From Lepiota brunneoincarnata (lineage: Eukaryota; Basidiomycota; Agaricomycetes; Agaricales; Agaricaceae): 64,000 nucleotides of DNA. The notes under the pieces are model-generated. The model was given only the letters and a program-made list of their open reading frames with translations. It was not told the origin of the DNA and did no database searches. Every line of letters starts with the position of its first letter. Position 1 is the first letter of the stretch. The stretch covers positions 434,001-498,000 of the forward strand of contig JAEBUN010000011.1 of assembly GCA_023014365.1 (NCBI GenBank), in the 5' to 3' direction. Positions 11,655 to 21,101 of this stretch are shown piece by piece. The position numbers and the translations under genes are program-made.

Positions 11655-12470
11655 TGACCAGGTCTCAAGGCTCAGGTCTTGCTAGGTTGCACGGGCGCTT
11701 TCCGGTCACCACCGCGCTACTCATCAGTCCGCCCTGCCGGAATGGAACCTGATAGCTGACTATGTCAAGTCAGCCATCTCATTGTACCCGAGCCTCTTTA
11801 TCAGTTTGGAATTCAGACATCCTAGGGCTTGAAAGTTGTAAGTAGGTGACAGAACGTGGTGCAACATATTCGGTCATTCTGTGGGATTGGAACTCTCCAA
11901 TTTCAAAAGACGAAGCCCAGTAGGTTTACAAGCCATTCTCGGACATAGTCGTACACATAGTGAATCTGCATGGTGCCTGTATTCTAGGAGCGAAATGAAT
12001 GTCAGGTGCTCTATACTGTCAGTCTAAAAACATCAGCGGACCTTTCACTACAACTTGGGGCGCTCTTTTGCAAGAATAGCAACAGCTTTGAGAGCGATGC
12101 CAGTTTTCCTACAAAATGAGCTGTGAAACCGCATCCAACAATGCTCAGGATACTTTATTGAAGGAAAGCTAGGTCCTCTATCAATGAATAAAGGCGTGAG
12201 CAAAGTCAGACAAAACAACCGCAGGGCTTTGGTACCAATAGATGACCAGGTGGTGAGGCAGCAGTGGACCGAGTAGGCTGGGTGGAAGAGGAGCAGAAAA
12301 TTGGCAAGATACAGTTTGGGGGACTAAAGGGATCAAGGAGGGTGCTGAGAAGATGGTCTCAGGCCTGTTCCGGAGGCGAAGGGAATCAGATTTCAAGACT
12401 GCTCATAAATGAGCTGCTGGTTCCAGGTGCCTGACCACTACTCTGAAACCAAGAATGGGTGGATGCTTTT
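11655..12470. repeat. Duplicated non-coding blocks R1-R3, copy A
   Basis: Three adjacent blocks have diverged twins elsewhere. About 11,660-11,825 matches 21,165-21,335 (shared CTACTCATCAGTCCGCC). About 11,880-12,080 matches 22,780-22,990 (shared TATTCTAGGA, ACAACTTGGG). About 12,125-12,470 matches 24,385-24,735 (shared AATGCTCAGGATACTTTAT). No gene is seen in them. Confidence 0.75.
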
Positions 12471-12545
12471 GGATATTTATTTCAGCTTTAGCTTGCATTC
12501 AGCCATTTACATTGCTAACCTCGTTCCTAAGCTGTTTCTTTGCGC

Positions 12546-12908
12546 TTAGCTTGATCTGCCCCCCCTCCCTTTACTTCCGCTGGTACCTTTTTCACCTGTG
12601 CCGCCACTTTTTTTTTTTGGGCCGCCCTTTTCGACTTTGCCTTCAGTTGTGCCTTTACAACCCCTTCCGTCTTCAGCAATGCGTCCTTTGCCTCTAACTG
12701 CCATGGCTTTTGCCTGTTTATTCCTGTCCTGTGCAGTCAAGCTGTCATCTTCTGGCTCATTGTATGCAGTGACTTCAGTTGCATCCTTGATCGCTGCCAC
12801 CTGCATGTCTATGTATTGCCAGCAAATTTCAGGTGCCATTCAAATACTACGTGGATATACTTACCAATGACCCGGGACATCTCTCGCCTGGTCGGGGGCT
12901 GCCATCGT
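12546..12908 (-). pseudogene. Repeat-family small gene R4, copy A
   Basis: One of three local copies of a small Lys/Ala/Glu-rich gene of unknown function. The 97-codon frame 12,839-12,546 begins MAPEICWQYIDMQVAAIKD. A GTAAGT donor at 12,864 and acceptor at 12,809 suggest that the start lies in an upstream exon (12,908-12,865, reading REMSRVI) and that the MAPE segment is partly intronic. Downstream sequence is low-complexity (KKKSGGTGEKG). No domain is recognised. The copies at 21,404 and 24,836 are clearly related, so this is a repeated element or an amplified gene fragment rather than a unique host gene. Confidence 0.45.
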
Positions 12909-12909
12909 C

Positions 12910-13940
12910 GTATATTTAGCGCTAACATCCAGGAAGGGATAGAGAAGATTCAATGACCTTTTTATCCATGTTGCCGATTGGTGTCGTGCCAGTGACTGGG
13001 CGTAGAAGTGGCAGATGGTACCGGAAAAAATATGTCAAAGAGAAAAAGATAGGAGGGGTAGCTTTCCTTTTTATTCTTGTTTTTTTCGGGGGATGAAGTC
13101 TGATGGGTCGTCCCTGAATCATGACTGCCTATGTTGCTTTTATTTTTTTCATTATTCCCCCAGCTTCTCACCCGAGAGCATCAATAAGAGTTAAAGTATA
13201 TTAATGGGGCCAATGCACCCAATTCCATTAGTGTTTCGTGTCAATCGATCATCATCATTTTTCCATCCGATCCAATCACGATCATCACTGAAACAGTGAT
13301 GTGCCAGTGCATTAACAGCCTGTGAGTAAATAGATACAAACTGATCAGATTTAGTTCTCGTATGATAACTTTGGCCTCTGGATTATACAGTATATAGACA
13401 GAATAGGTATTGTATGTATGTTTTATGTTCGTCGGGTATTCCTGCTTCATGAAGCGCGCTGATGAGTAACTCAGCGGCACAACACTGCACCGAAACCAGG
13501 GATAAGTCCTAAATTTCTCAAAATTGTGTTTGATACCTGTTTCTTTTGCATGAGCACTCCGAGTTTCGTGATCCGAGGTTCGATCCGGATTCGGGTTCCA
13601 AGTTCGACTCCATTCCGGGTTCGGCTTCCGAAAACTACGAGAGGTAGCATGGGGCAGTTGTTGCACATGCAGCCACATGCCCACCTCTACATTGGAGCAC
13701 TAATTCACACATTTGTGCTTCTTCTTCCCCAGCTCCACCGTATTCCGAATTCAGGCTAACCCATGCCGTGTTGTGTTGCCTTGATGCTCTCGTTGCAGCA
13801 GCAAGGTATATCAACGGGACAATCTATACCCAAAAGATGCATTTTTTTTGTGTAAATATTTGGTCAGGCTATGCATGGGAGATAGACGCAAACACTCAAC
13901 TTCCTGGAAATAGGAATCTATGGGATGGCAAAGAGCGCTG
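12910..13940. repeat. Duplicated non-coding block R5, copy A
   Basis: Diverged twin of about 21,780-22,690. Shared landmarks include AAGATTCAATGACCTTTTTA, TGATGGGTCGTCCCT, AGATACAAACTGATCAGATT and CTAAATTTCTCAAAATTGTG. The first part (12,910-13,200) also matches about 25,300-25,560. No supportable gene. Confidence 0.75.
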
Positions 13941-13944
13941 CATG

Positions 13945-14148
13945 ACCCTGGTAATCAAACAGCTAAAGGACCAGGCCAAGAGGCTCTCTAATTGGCCTTT
14001 TGCCTGCAGGAGGGGCCATAATTATGCCAGGAGTGGGCCACTTGGATGGTGCACATAGTTCTTGCCATCAGGCACTGTCCAGATAGATTATGAACATTGG
14101 TGGGGAAAATTCCAGGAGGAGGGAGCTCTGGAATACATATGAACAATC
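13945..14148. repeat. Repeat R6 copy 2 plus a fragment of the membrane-protein gene
   Basis: The region 13,965-14,050 is copy 2 of R6. About 14,083-14,135 (GATAGATTATGAACATTGG, AAAATTCCAGGAGGAGGG) matches 11,408-11,470 inside membrane-protein gene copy A, so a third, truncated copy of that gene lies here, and the copia element inserted into it. Confidence 0.6.
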
Positions 14149-14486
14149 TGTTAAATAAAGTGACAGATCACTTATTAGTTAGTAACGAATTATGATATAT
14201 AAGTAATTAGTTGTTATGTACACCCATCCCTTGGGGATGTCAATTAGTGGACACCGAGTTTCACGCCTCGTGTCCATTTTGACAGGATGGGACCTTAGAC
14301 TAGCCAAATCCTATTATGTGAAGGGGAGTTACATACGAAGAACCTTTACACTTGACCAAATCAGTGGGCTTATCAAATCACACTATTATTAACAATGTGT
14401 GAATACATCAGTGATTGTTGATCAACTTGAGCTAGTGACTAGTGATCAGTGTGTCACTGATACTATTGACTCTACTCAGTTCAACA
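14149..14486 (+). repeat. Copia 5' LTR
   Basis: 338 bp, TG...CA ends. Near-identical to the 3' LTR (19,511-21,096 once the Tc1 insertion is removed) and to the solo LTR at 55,339-55,676. Confidence 0.97.
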
Positions 14487-14498
14487 GGTTATGGGCCC
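14487..14498 (+). promoter_or_regulatory. Copia primer-binding site (initiator tRNA-Met half-molecule type)
   Basis: GGTTATGGGCCC follows the LTR directly. It is the complement of GGGCCCAUAACC, the anticodon stem-loop of initiator tRNA-Met, rather than of a tRNA 3' end. This is the priming mode known for Drosophila copia and yeast Ty5, which use a cleaved initiator tRNA-Met half. Confidence 0.85.
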
Positions 14499-14650
14499 CG
14501 GCTCTACACCATTTTAATCATTGATTGTTGGGGATACTGCTGCATATTGCTGCTACTGTGACTATTGGCTTATTGCCACCATATTGCGCTTTTATTGCGA
14601 GTTTATTGCGCTTTTATTGCGAGTTTATTGGGGATTTATTGGATATCACT

Positions 14651-14927
14651 ATGTCTGACTCAGTCAGTGCTAGAATTACACCTCTTACCAACTCCAACTA
14701 TGGAGAGTGGTCAGGTGAAATGCAGGCATGGTTGATGTCAAAGGGATTGTGGAATGTGGTCAGTGGGAAGGAGAAAAAGCCTGAAAAGGATCAGGGGAAT
14801 ATAGATGCTTGGGAATTGAAGGTGCAAAAGGCTGCTGGTGACATATATCTGTTACTGGATCGTGACCAAAGGGTGCATGTTCGAGATTTAGTGGGGGAAC
14901 CAGTTGAAATGTGGAAGAAGCTTGAGG
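14651..14927 (+). CDS. Copia gag, 5' part (interrupted)
   Basis: The ATG at 14,651 starts MSDSVSARITPLTNSNYGEW, the typical N-terminus of copia-type gag. The frame runs through WLMSKGLW and VHVRDLVGEPVEMWKKLE. It is cut at 14,927 by the 698-bp solo LTR and resumes in frame at 15,631 (the duplicated TGAGG counted once). Confidence 0.9.
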
Positions 14928-15625
14928 TGTTATGATCCGTGCTCCTTCTGTATCCGAGGATAACTGGAGACGGCCTTCAATCACTCTACAAGGTGTCCGA
15001 GACGGTTGGCCTTATAGAGCTTAGTGGATCGCGCTCAATGAGATAACGAGGGAAGACGCCAAGTTAAGGCAGAGAGGTAAACGACCGCTGTTAACAAGAT
15101 TAAAGCTTGAGGCTTTAATCTCTACTTGTACAGACCTTATATACCTATGAGATGCTATATACTCGTTATAGGTTACTTGGCTGTTCTACTGGTTGTGCGC
15201 AGTCCTGACCATGATGCACATCCTGGCTGATGGCATCCTAGTGTTATTTATATTACAATGAGTCAGTACTTTCGCTACTGCTGTGCAATGTTCCATCGCT
15301 TTCCTCTGACTCATAATCTTCTTCTCCCGATTGTATCTCCATGGAGTCTTCTCCGTTCTCGCTCTCCATTCTCTCAGTGCTTCCATCCGTATCGGAGGTT
15401 GGGTCGGTTGATCCATGGTTATCTTCCTCATCCTCGGGGTATTCCAATATATCCTCCAGGGTTATCTCCATTCCTGCTTCTCTCGCCAGGTCCTGCATGG
15501 CAGTGTAATATTCCCCTTCCTCGTCTTCATATTCTTGTGCCCGTAATTGGTCTGTAGTCTCCTGTACCCATCTTGTAAAGTTGAACAATAGTTCTTGTTC
15601 CTCCCGGTCTGGACTGTTCATAACA
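14928..15625. mobile_element. 698-bp solo LTR (family L698), copy 1, inside copia gag
   Basis: Begins TGTTATGA and ends TCATAACA, a perfect 8-bp terminal inverted repeat with TG...CA ends. Flanked by the 5-bp duplication TGAGG (14,923-14,927 and 15,626-15,630). A second copy of identical length lies at 47,538-48,235. No internal region of this element is present in the window, so its superfamily is unknown. A perfect stem-loop (GATTAAAGC / GCTTTAATC, 15,098-15,120) is included. Confidence 0.93.
15253..15621 (-). CDS. Acidic 122-residue reading frame inside the L698 LTR, copy 1
   Basis: The ATG lies four bases from the LTR edge (TGTT-ATG) on the minus strand and the frame stays open for 122 codons: MNSPDREEQELLFNFTRWVQ followed by an acidic, Ser/Glu-rich, probably disordered region ending SSSESTDSL. 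Copy 2 (48,231-47,863) keeps the same length with six substitutions. It could be the start of a gag-like protein whose 5' end lies in the LTR, or a chance frame. No domain is recognised. Confidence 0.45.
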   Translation of the reverse strand: MNSPDREEQELLFNFTRWVQETTDQLRAQEYEDEEGEYYTAMQDLAREAGMEITLEDILEYPEDEEDNHGSTDPTSDTDGSTERMESENGEDSMEIQSGEEDYESEESDGTLHSSSESTDSL

Positions 15626-17009
15626 TGAGGAGGTGCATCAGTCCAAAAAACCTGGTGCTCGATTCAATGCATATGATGATCTCTTCTCCATTCGTAAGAA
15701 TGATGAGGAATCATTAGTTGATCTGGGGACACGAATAGAGAAGGCAATGGCAACTATACAGGATTTACGTCCTACCAAGTTCACCATTACCAATCTTGAT
15801 GAGGAACTACAATGCATGGTGTTGATTCGAGCATTACCAGAGGACTATGCGCACCTGTCAACAGCACTACTACTACAGGACAAATTGACCAAGTCAACTG
15901 TCCTTGCTGCCTTCTGAAATGAGGACCTCAATCGTCAAAAGCGAACAGAGATAGCCAATCGGGCAATGGTGGGAGGCTTTGGAGGAAAGAAAAAGTGGAA
16001 ACCAAAGACACCAGGGGTTGTAGTCACTTGCTATGTCTGTGGCAAAGTGGGGCATATTGCGAGAGTGTGTCATGATCGCAAAGACAAAGTTGGGACAAAT
16101 ACAGCAGAGGCACACAGAGTTGAGGAAAGTGGGGAGAAGATGCCAGAGTCAGCTCATGTGGCAAGTACTCTTTCTGGTTTTGAGGCATGCTTTACATCAT
16201 CTAATAGTTTCCATTGGATTATAGACACAGGGGCCTCTTCTCATATGACCCCTCATAAAAGCTGGTTACAAGATTACACTCCATTTAGAGTTCCTGTTCG
16301 ACTTGCAGACAACAGTATTGTATATTCAGAGGGTATTGGACATGTTATCTTCAGACCAGTTATTAATGGACAATTAGAAAGAGATGTTGAATTTACCAGA
16401 GTACTACATGTTCCGGCATTACGGAGTAATCTTCTTGCTGTTCTATACCTAACTCTTCATAAAGGGATTGATGTTCACATTTCTCTTGATAAACTACAGT
16501 TCTTCCAAAAAGACCAATTACTATTTACTGGTTCAGTTAAAGGTACTACTGGTTATCTTGATGGTTCTACTGTAGAAAATATAGAAAATGTTCATATTGC
16601 ATCAACTCTCCCTCTGAATCTATCTCTGTGGCATAAATGGCTTGGGCATCACAACTATGAGGACATCAAACGGATGATCAAAAGTGACATAGTTAGTGGA
16701 ATGACAGTAAGCTCATCTGAGAAGCCTGATCCAATCTGTGAGCCATGTCTAGCAGAAAAAATGCATGCAAACCCATTCCCCCCTTCAGAACATAGAGCAT
16801 CACAGTCATTAGAACTTGTTCACTCTGATCTTCACCAAGTATCAGTAACATCATTGGGTGGTTTCAATTATTGGGTTACATTTATTGATGACTTCTCTCA
16901 ATTTCGGGTTGTCATACCCTTAAAGAGAAAGAGTGATGTATTTGATGCATTCAAGCAGTTTAAAGTGTTTGCAGAAAATCAAACTGGACACACTCTGAAA
17001 ACCTTCTGA
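15626..17009 (+). CDS. Copia gag 3' part, CCHC knuckle, protease and integrase 5' part (with stops)
   Basis: Resumes gag (HQSKKPGARFNAYDDLFSIR), then meets a TGA at 15,915. Continues with a CCHC zinc knuckle (CYVCGKVGHIARVC), the aspartic protease site (IIDTGASSHMTPH), the pre-integrase HHCC region (HKWLGHHNY ... CEPCLAEKMH) and the first integrase Asp (LVHSDLHQ). A second TGA at 17,007 falls just before the second catalytic Asp. That Asp is itself changed: the usual DNGGEY reads NKGGEY. Confidence 0.9.
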
Positions 17010-17030
17010 TGTAACAAAGGGGGTGAATAT

Positions 17031-18158
17031 ATGGGATCAAACTTTATCAAGTTCCTTGATGATTGTGGCATTGCTAGACAATATACTGTGCGAAATAGGC
17101 CACAACAGAATGGTGTTGCTGAACGAGCAAACAGAACACTTAATGAAAGGATCACAGCTATGATCTCAGAAGCTAATCTGTCAAAGGGGTACTGGGGTGA
17201 ATGTCTTGCTGCACTTGTTCATGTTTGGAATCGCTGTCCCACATCTGTACTGCCAAGTATGACACCATATGAGGCATGGTATGGCAAGAAACCTGATGTC
17301 AGTCATCTTAGAGTTTGGGGGTGTATCACATATGTCCATATCCAAAAGGATAAAAGGTCACCACTTGGAAGTCATATGGAAAAGTGTGTATTCATTGGGT
17401 ATCCTGAAGGATATAAGGGGTGGAAATTTTACAATCCTGTTACAAAGAAAATAGTTATCAGTGAACGTGCAGAGTTTGATGAGCATATTGGTTTAAATGG
17501 TCCTCTCCATCACCAATTGCAACCTAATGATATAAATGATAAAGAACCTGTTCTACCAGCCCCTGAACCAATCCTGGTACCACTCACTGACCCATTGACT
17601 CCATGTGTACAAATACCACCAACTGGACAAGTTGAAGCAAATGATGAACAGGATGATGATATCAGAGAAGGCCTACCAAGTGAACCTGAAATTGACTCTA
17701 GACCAATTGCTATTCGAAAGCCCAAACGGAATGTGGCACGCCCATTAGGATATTGGAAGCATAGAGAGCCTAAACCACTGGTCACTGACTCAGAATCAGA
17801 GGATGAGCAACAGAATGCTCAGTATAGCCAAGAGATGGAACCACAGTCATACTCTGAGGCATTAGAGCGACCAAATGGTGAGGGTGATAAATGGCATGAG
17901 GCAGCACTAGAGGAGATTAATGCCCACCTCACAAATGGAACTTGGTCACTTGTACCACTGCCTCCAGGGGAGAAAGCAATTGGGTCTAAATGGGTGTTCA
18001 AGGTTAAACACAATGCAGATGGCTCTATAGAGCATTACAAAGCCCGTATTGTAGCAAAGGGATTTAGTCAGCGACCAGGACAAGATTATTTTGAAACCTT
18101 TGCATCAACTATGCATCAGAGTACCATCCGAAACTATACTTGCTCTGGCTGCTATTGA
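17031..18158 (+). CDS. Copia integrase 3' part and reverse transcriptase N-terminus
   Basis: Same frame as the preceding segment after the TGA at 17,007. Contains RNRPQQNGVAERANRTLNER with the third catalytic residue (Glu), the GKKPDVSHLRVWG region and the RT entry (GSKWVFKVKHNADG, YKARIVAKGFSQRPG). An extra A at about 18,130-18,133 shifts the frame, and the true RT continues in the frame that is open at 18,091-19,410. Confidence 0.9.
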   Translation: MGSNFIKFLDDCGIARQYTVRNRPQQNGVAERANRTLNERITAMISEANLSKGYWGECLAALVHVWNRCPTSVLPSMTPYEAWYGKKPDVSHLRVWGCITYVHIQKDKRSPLGSHMEKCVFIGYPEGYKGWKFYNPVTKKIVISERAEFDEHIGLNGPLHHQLQPNDINDKEPVLPAPEPILVPLTDPLTPCVQIPPTGQVEANDEQDDDIREGLPSEPEIDSRPIAIRKPKRNVARPLGYWKHREPKPLVTDSESEDEQQNAQYSQEMEPQSYSEALERPNGEGDKWHEAALEEINAHLTNGTWSLVPLPPGEKAIGSKWVFKVKHNADGSIEHYKARIVAKGFSQRPGQDYFETFASTMHQSTIRNYTCSGCY

Positions 18159-19410
18159 AGACCTAAATCTGCGTACTGTGGACATATCTCATGCTTTTAT
18201 CAATAGTGATATTGATGCTGAAGTATATATGAAGCAGCCAGAAGGGTTTGAGCAAGGGGGTTCAGAGTATGTTTGTAAACTGAACAAGTCCCTATATGGG
18301 TTAAAGCAGTCACCTCGTCTGTGGAGTGAAAAACTTGCAACTGTAATGGAAGGGATGAATTTCCATAGGTTGCACAGTGATCCATCAGTTTACCTCTATG
18401 CCCGGGATGATGTACGGGTAATCGTCCCTGTGTTTGTGGATGACATCACAATTGCATCAAAATCTGTTGAGAAAATGGACCAGTTTGTGGAAGAATTATC
18501 TTCACATTTCAAATTGAGGGACCTAGGTGAAACATCATTCTTATTGGGTGTTGAAATCAAACGAGATAGGCAACAGCACATATTGACACTGTCCCAATGT
18601 CAATATATTCTAAAGAAGTTGGAAGAGTTTGGAATGACAGAGTGCAAACCACGAACAACACCCATGATACCTAATAAGGTCCTTACACTAGATGACTGTC
18701 CAAAAACTCCAGAGGAAAAGCAAAAGATGGTTAATATCCCTTACATGAATGCTGTTGGCTCTCTCATGTATTTGGCCACTACAACACATCCGGACATTGC
18801 TTATGCTGTAGGGGTACTAGCATGCTTCAATGCTAACCCTGGAATGGCTCATTGGTCAGCTGTTAAACACCTGTTCCGATACTTAAGGGGTACATTGGAC
18901 TATAAGCTCACATATGGATCTGACTCCAGTATTGGTGATAGGATGTTTGTGACATATTGTGATGCTGATCATGGAGGAGACAAGGACTCTCGCAAATCCA
19001 CAACAGGATATTTGGTGAAGCTGGGTCAGGGGGTTGTGTGTTGGAGAAGCAAGCTTCAACCTGTAGTCACCAAGTCAACTACTGAAGCAGAGTATGTGGC
19101 TGGAAATGAAGCTGGAAAAGAAATCCTGTGGATGCAAAAATTGCTAGGAGAGCTTGGATATACTCCATGTGCCCCATCGGTACTATACACTGATAGCCAG
19201 TCTGCAATGTCTGTTGCCAAAAACCCTGATCACCATGGGAGGATGAAACACTTGGACATGGGTTATTATTGGTTGAGGGAGAAGGTGGCAATGAAAAAGC
19301 TACAGCTTGAGCACCTGTCTACTGATGACATGCCAGCTGATCTGCTTACAAAACCTCTTGCCCGAGTCAAGGTGGAGAAGTTCTGTGATCTTATAGGTTT
19401 AAGGAAATGA
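18133..19410 (+). CDS. Copia reverse transcriptase and RNase H
   Basis: Continues RT after the frameshift: ILALAAIEDLNLRTVDISHA, YGLKQSPRLW and the catalytic FVDDI. RNase H follows (YCDADHGGDKDSRKSTTGY, STTEAEYVAG, LYTDSQSAM, KHLDMGYYWLRE), ending at the TGA at 19,408-19,410. This part is uninterrupted and retains its catalytic residues. A purine tract (AGGGGG, 19,502-19,507) just before the 3' LTR is the probable second-strand primer site. Confidence 0.93.
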   Translation, partial: TILALAAIEDLNLRTVDISHAFINSDIDAEVYMKQPEGFEQGGSEYVCKLNKSLYGLKQSPRLWSEKLATVMEGMNFHRLHSDPSVYLYARDDVRVIVPVFVDDITIASKSVEKMDQFVEELSSHFKLRDLGETSFLLGVEIKRDRQQHILTLSQCQYILKKLEEFGMTECKPRTTPMIPNKVLTLDDCPKTPEEKQKMVNIPYMNAVGSLMYLATTTHPDIAYAVGVLACFNANPGMAHWSAVKHLFRYLRGTLDYKLTYGSDSSIGDRMFVTYCDADHGGDKDSRKSTTGYLVKLGQGVVCWRSKLQPVVTKSTTEAEYVAGNEAGKEILWMQKLLGELGYTPCAPSVLYTDSQSAMSVAKNPDHHGRMKHLDMGYYWLREKVAMKKLQLEHLSTDDMPADLLTKPLARVKVEKFCDLIGLRK

Positions 19411-19582
19411 TGGAATAGGAAGTTGGATAAGTGAAGGTGTGGAGTGGATCAGGGGGTTGTGCATTGGTGATCCACTACACAAATTAAAGAAGTGTTCTGT
19501 CAGGGGGTTGTGTTAAATAAAGTGACAGATCACTTATTAGTTAGTAACGAATTATGATATATAAGTAATTAGTTGTTATGTA

Positions 19583-20828
19583 CAGTAGGGTAGCAAAAGT
19601 TTTGCGAAAATCTGTCACATGACCTCGTTTAACAATAAACGAAAAATATTCCCACTGATCAACAACTCCACCCTACATGCCAAAAATAGCTGGACAAAAG
19701 AATACTGTCCCTGAACTACGCTCCCTGATATGTGCAAGGCATCAGGAGGGTATTCCTGCTCGCGAAATTGCCAATTTCTTTGGAGTCCATATTTCCACTG
19801 TCTATCAGGTTATCCATAGGCACAAAGAGCAGGGTCATCATGAGGATGCTCCCAGGTCTGGGAGACCTTCCTTATTGGATGACAGGGCAATGCGACACAT
19901 CAAAATTGTGCTGGAGAGAAATAGACGCCAAACTCTCCGCGAGATCACCCACACAATAAACACATTTCTCGACTCCCCTGCTCATCCCCACACTATCCGG
20001 CGTGCCATTAGGTATCAATTGGGTCTTAGCCAACACATTTCTGCAAAGAAACCATTTCTTAAGCCTTCCCATGTCAAAGCCAGGATGGTATGGGCAAGAG
20101 AATATCGGAGGTGGATGGAGGAGGACTGGAGACATGTGATTTGGACAGATGAGGCTTCTGTGGAGATTGGAAAGAGTTCAAAGGTGGTTTGGGTATGGAG
20201 GAGACCTGGTGAGAGGTACACAGAAAGGTGTTTAACCCCTACTTTCAAGTCTGGAAGACAGAGTCTTATGATATGGGGGTGCATGGCACATGGAAAACTC
20301 GGTCCACTGGTTCGTATACCCAAGGGTGCAAGGACAGCTGCAGATTATATTAGCCTCATCCTTAGTGGACCATTATGGGATTTTTATGGGAATTTATCAG
20401 AGGAGAGGGGGCAGGTAGCGGTGATGGAAGATGGAGCTCCAGTCCACCAGGCAAAGATCACCCGACAATTCCGCAAATCCCATCTCATCAATGAGCTTCC
20501 ACACCCAGCTCAGTCACCAGACCTCAATCCCATCGAACATGTATGGAGATACCTCAAAGTCAGAATAAATGACCGAGCAGAAATCCCCCAAAACCTTGAC
20601 AAACTTTGGGAGGCAATTCAGGAGGAGTGGAGGATGATTGATATAAATTATATTAATGACCTGGTCAAGAGCATGCCCGATCGTGCTCAGGCAGTCTATG
20701 AGGCCAAGGGCCACCATACAAAATATTAACATAATTTTAGATGCAGTTGTGGTAGTGTAGTGAATATTTTTAACGATTAATGCATTATTTGTCTTTGTTG
20801 TTTTCGCAAAACTTTTGTTACTGTACTG
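19583..20828 (+). mobile_element. Tc1-type DNA transposon, apparently intact
   Basis: 1,246 bp with imperfect terminal inverted repeats sharing CAAAAGTTTTGCGAAAA near each end, flanked by TA at 19,581-19,582 and 20,829-20,830, the expected Tc1/mariner target duplication. It encodes one uninterrupted transposase and sits inside the 3' LTR of the copia element. Confidence 0.97.
19677..20729 (+). CDS. Tc1 family transposase
   Basis: 350 residues, full length for the family. The N-terminus holds a paired helix-turn-helix (ARHQEGIPAREIANFFGVHI; SGRPSLLDDRAMRHI) that should bind the terminal repeats. The catalytic triad is visible: Asp in VIWTDEASVE, Asp in VMEDGAPVHQ and Glu in LNPIEHVWRYL. The last two are separated by 34 residues, so this is the DD34E (Tc1) class. 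There is no intron, stop or frameshift. It cuts and pastes its own element and may be active. Confidence 0.96.
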   Translation: MPKIAGQKNTVPELRSLICARHQEGIPAREIANFFGVHISTVYQVIHRHKEQGHHEDAPRSGRPSLLDDRAMRHIKIVLERNRRQTLREITHTINTFLDSPAHPHTIRRAIRYQLGLSQHISAKKPFLKPSHVKARMVWAREYRRWMEEDWRHVIWTDEASVEIGKSSKVVWVWRRPGERYTERCLTPTFKSGRQSLMIWGCMAHGKLGPLVRIPKGARTAADYISLILSGPLWDFYGNLSEERGQVAVMEDGAPVHQAKITRQFRKSHLINELPHPAQSPDLNPIEHVWRYLKVRINDRAEIPQNLDKLWEAIQEEWRMIDINYINDLVKSMPDRAQAVYEAKGHHTKY

Positions 20829-21101
20829 TACACCCATCCCTTGGGGATGTCAATTAGTGGACACTGAGTTTCACGCCTCATGTCCATTTTGACAGGATGG
20901 GACCTTAGACTAGCCAAATCCTATTATGTGAAGGGGAGTTACATACGAAGAACCTTTACACTTGACCAAATCAGTGGGCTTATCAAATCACACTATTATT
21001 AACAATGTGTGAATACATCAGTGATTGTTGATCAACTTGAGCTAGTGACTAGTGATCAGTGTGTCACTGATACTATTGACTCTACTCAGTTCAACACAAT
21101 C

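Larger units (their letters stand above)
14149..21096 (+). mobile_element. Ty1/copia LTR retrotransposon, full length, degraded and nested
   Basis: The two 338-bp LTRs begin TGTTAAATAAAG and end CAGTTCAACA. The insertion is flanked by the perfect 5-bp duplication CAATC (14,144-14,148 and 21,097-21,101). Domain order is gag, CCHC knuckle, protease, integrase, RT and RNase H, which is copia order. Two later insertions interrupt it: a 698-bp solo LTR in gag (14,928-15,625) and a Tc1 transposon in the 3' LTR (19,583-20,828). Its coding region has two TGA stops and one frameshift. The LTRs differ at only two positions that I can see (both transitions at CpG), so the insertion is young even though the reading frame is broken. 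Confidence 0.97.
19511..21096 (+). repeat. Copia 3' LTR, split by a Tc1 transposon
   Basis: LTR sequence occupies 19,511-19,582 and 20,831-21,096, separated by the Tc1 element and its duplicated TA. Removing these restores a 338-bp LTR collinear with the 5' LTR. Confidence 0.96.

Noticed and set aside
15915..15917. TGA as a recoded or read-through codon in retrotransposon genes
   Set aside because: TGA stops fall at arbitrary sites in three unrelated elements together with other damage, so mutation is simpler. Host genes end in TGA as well.
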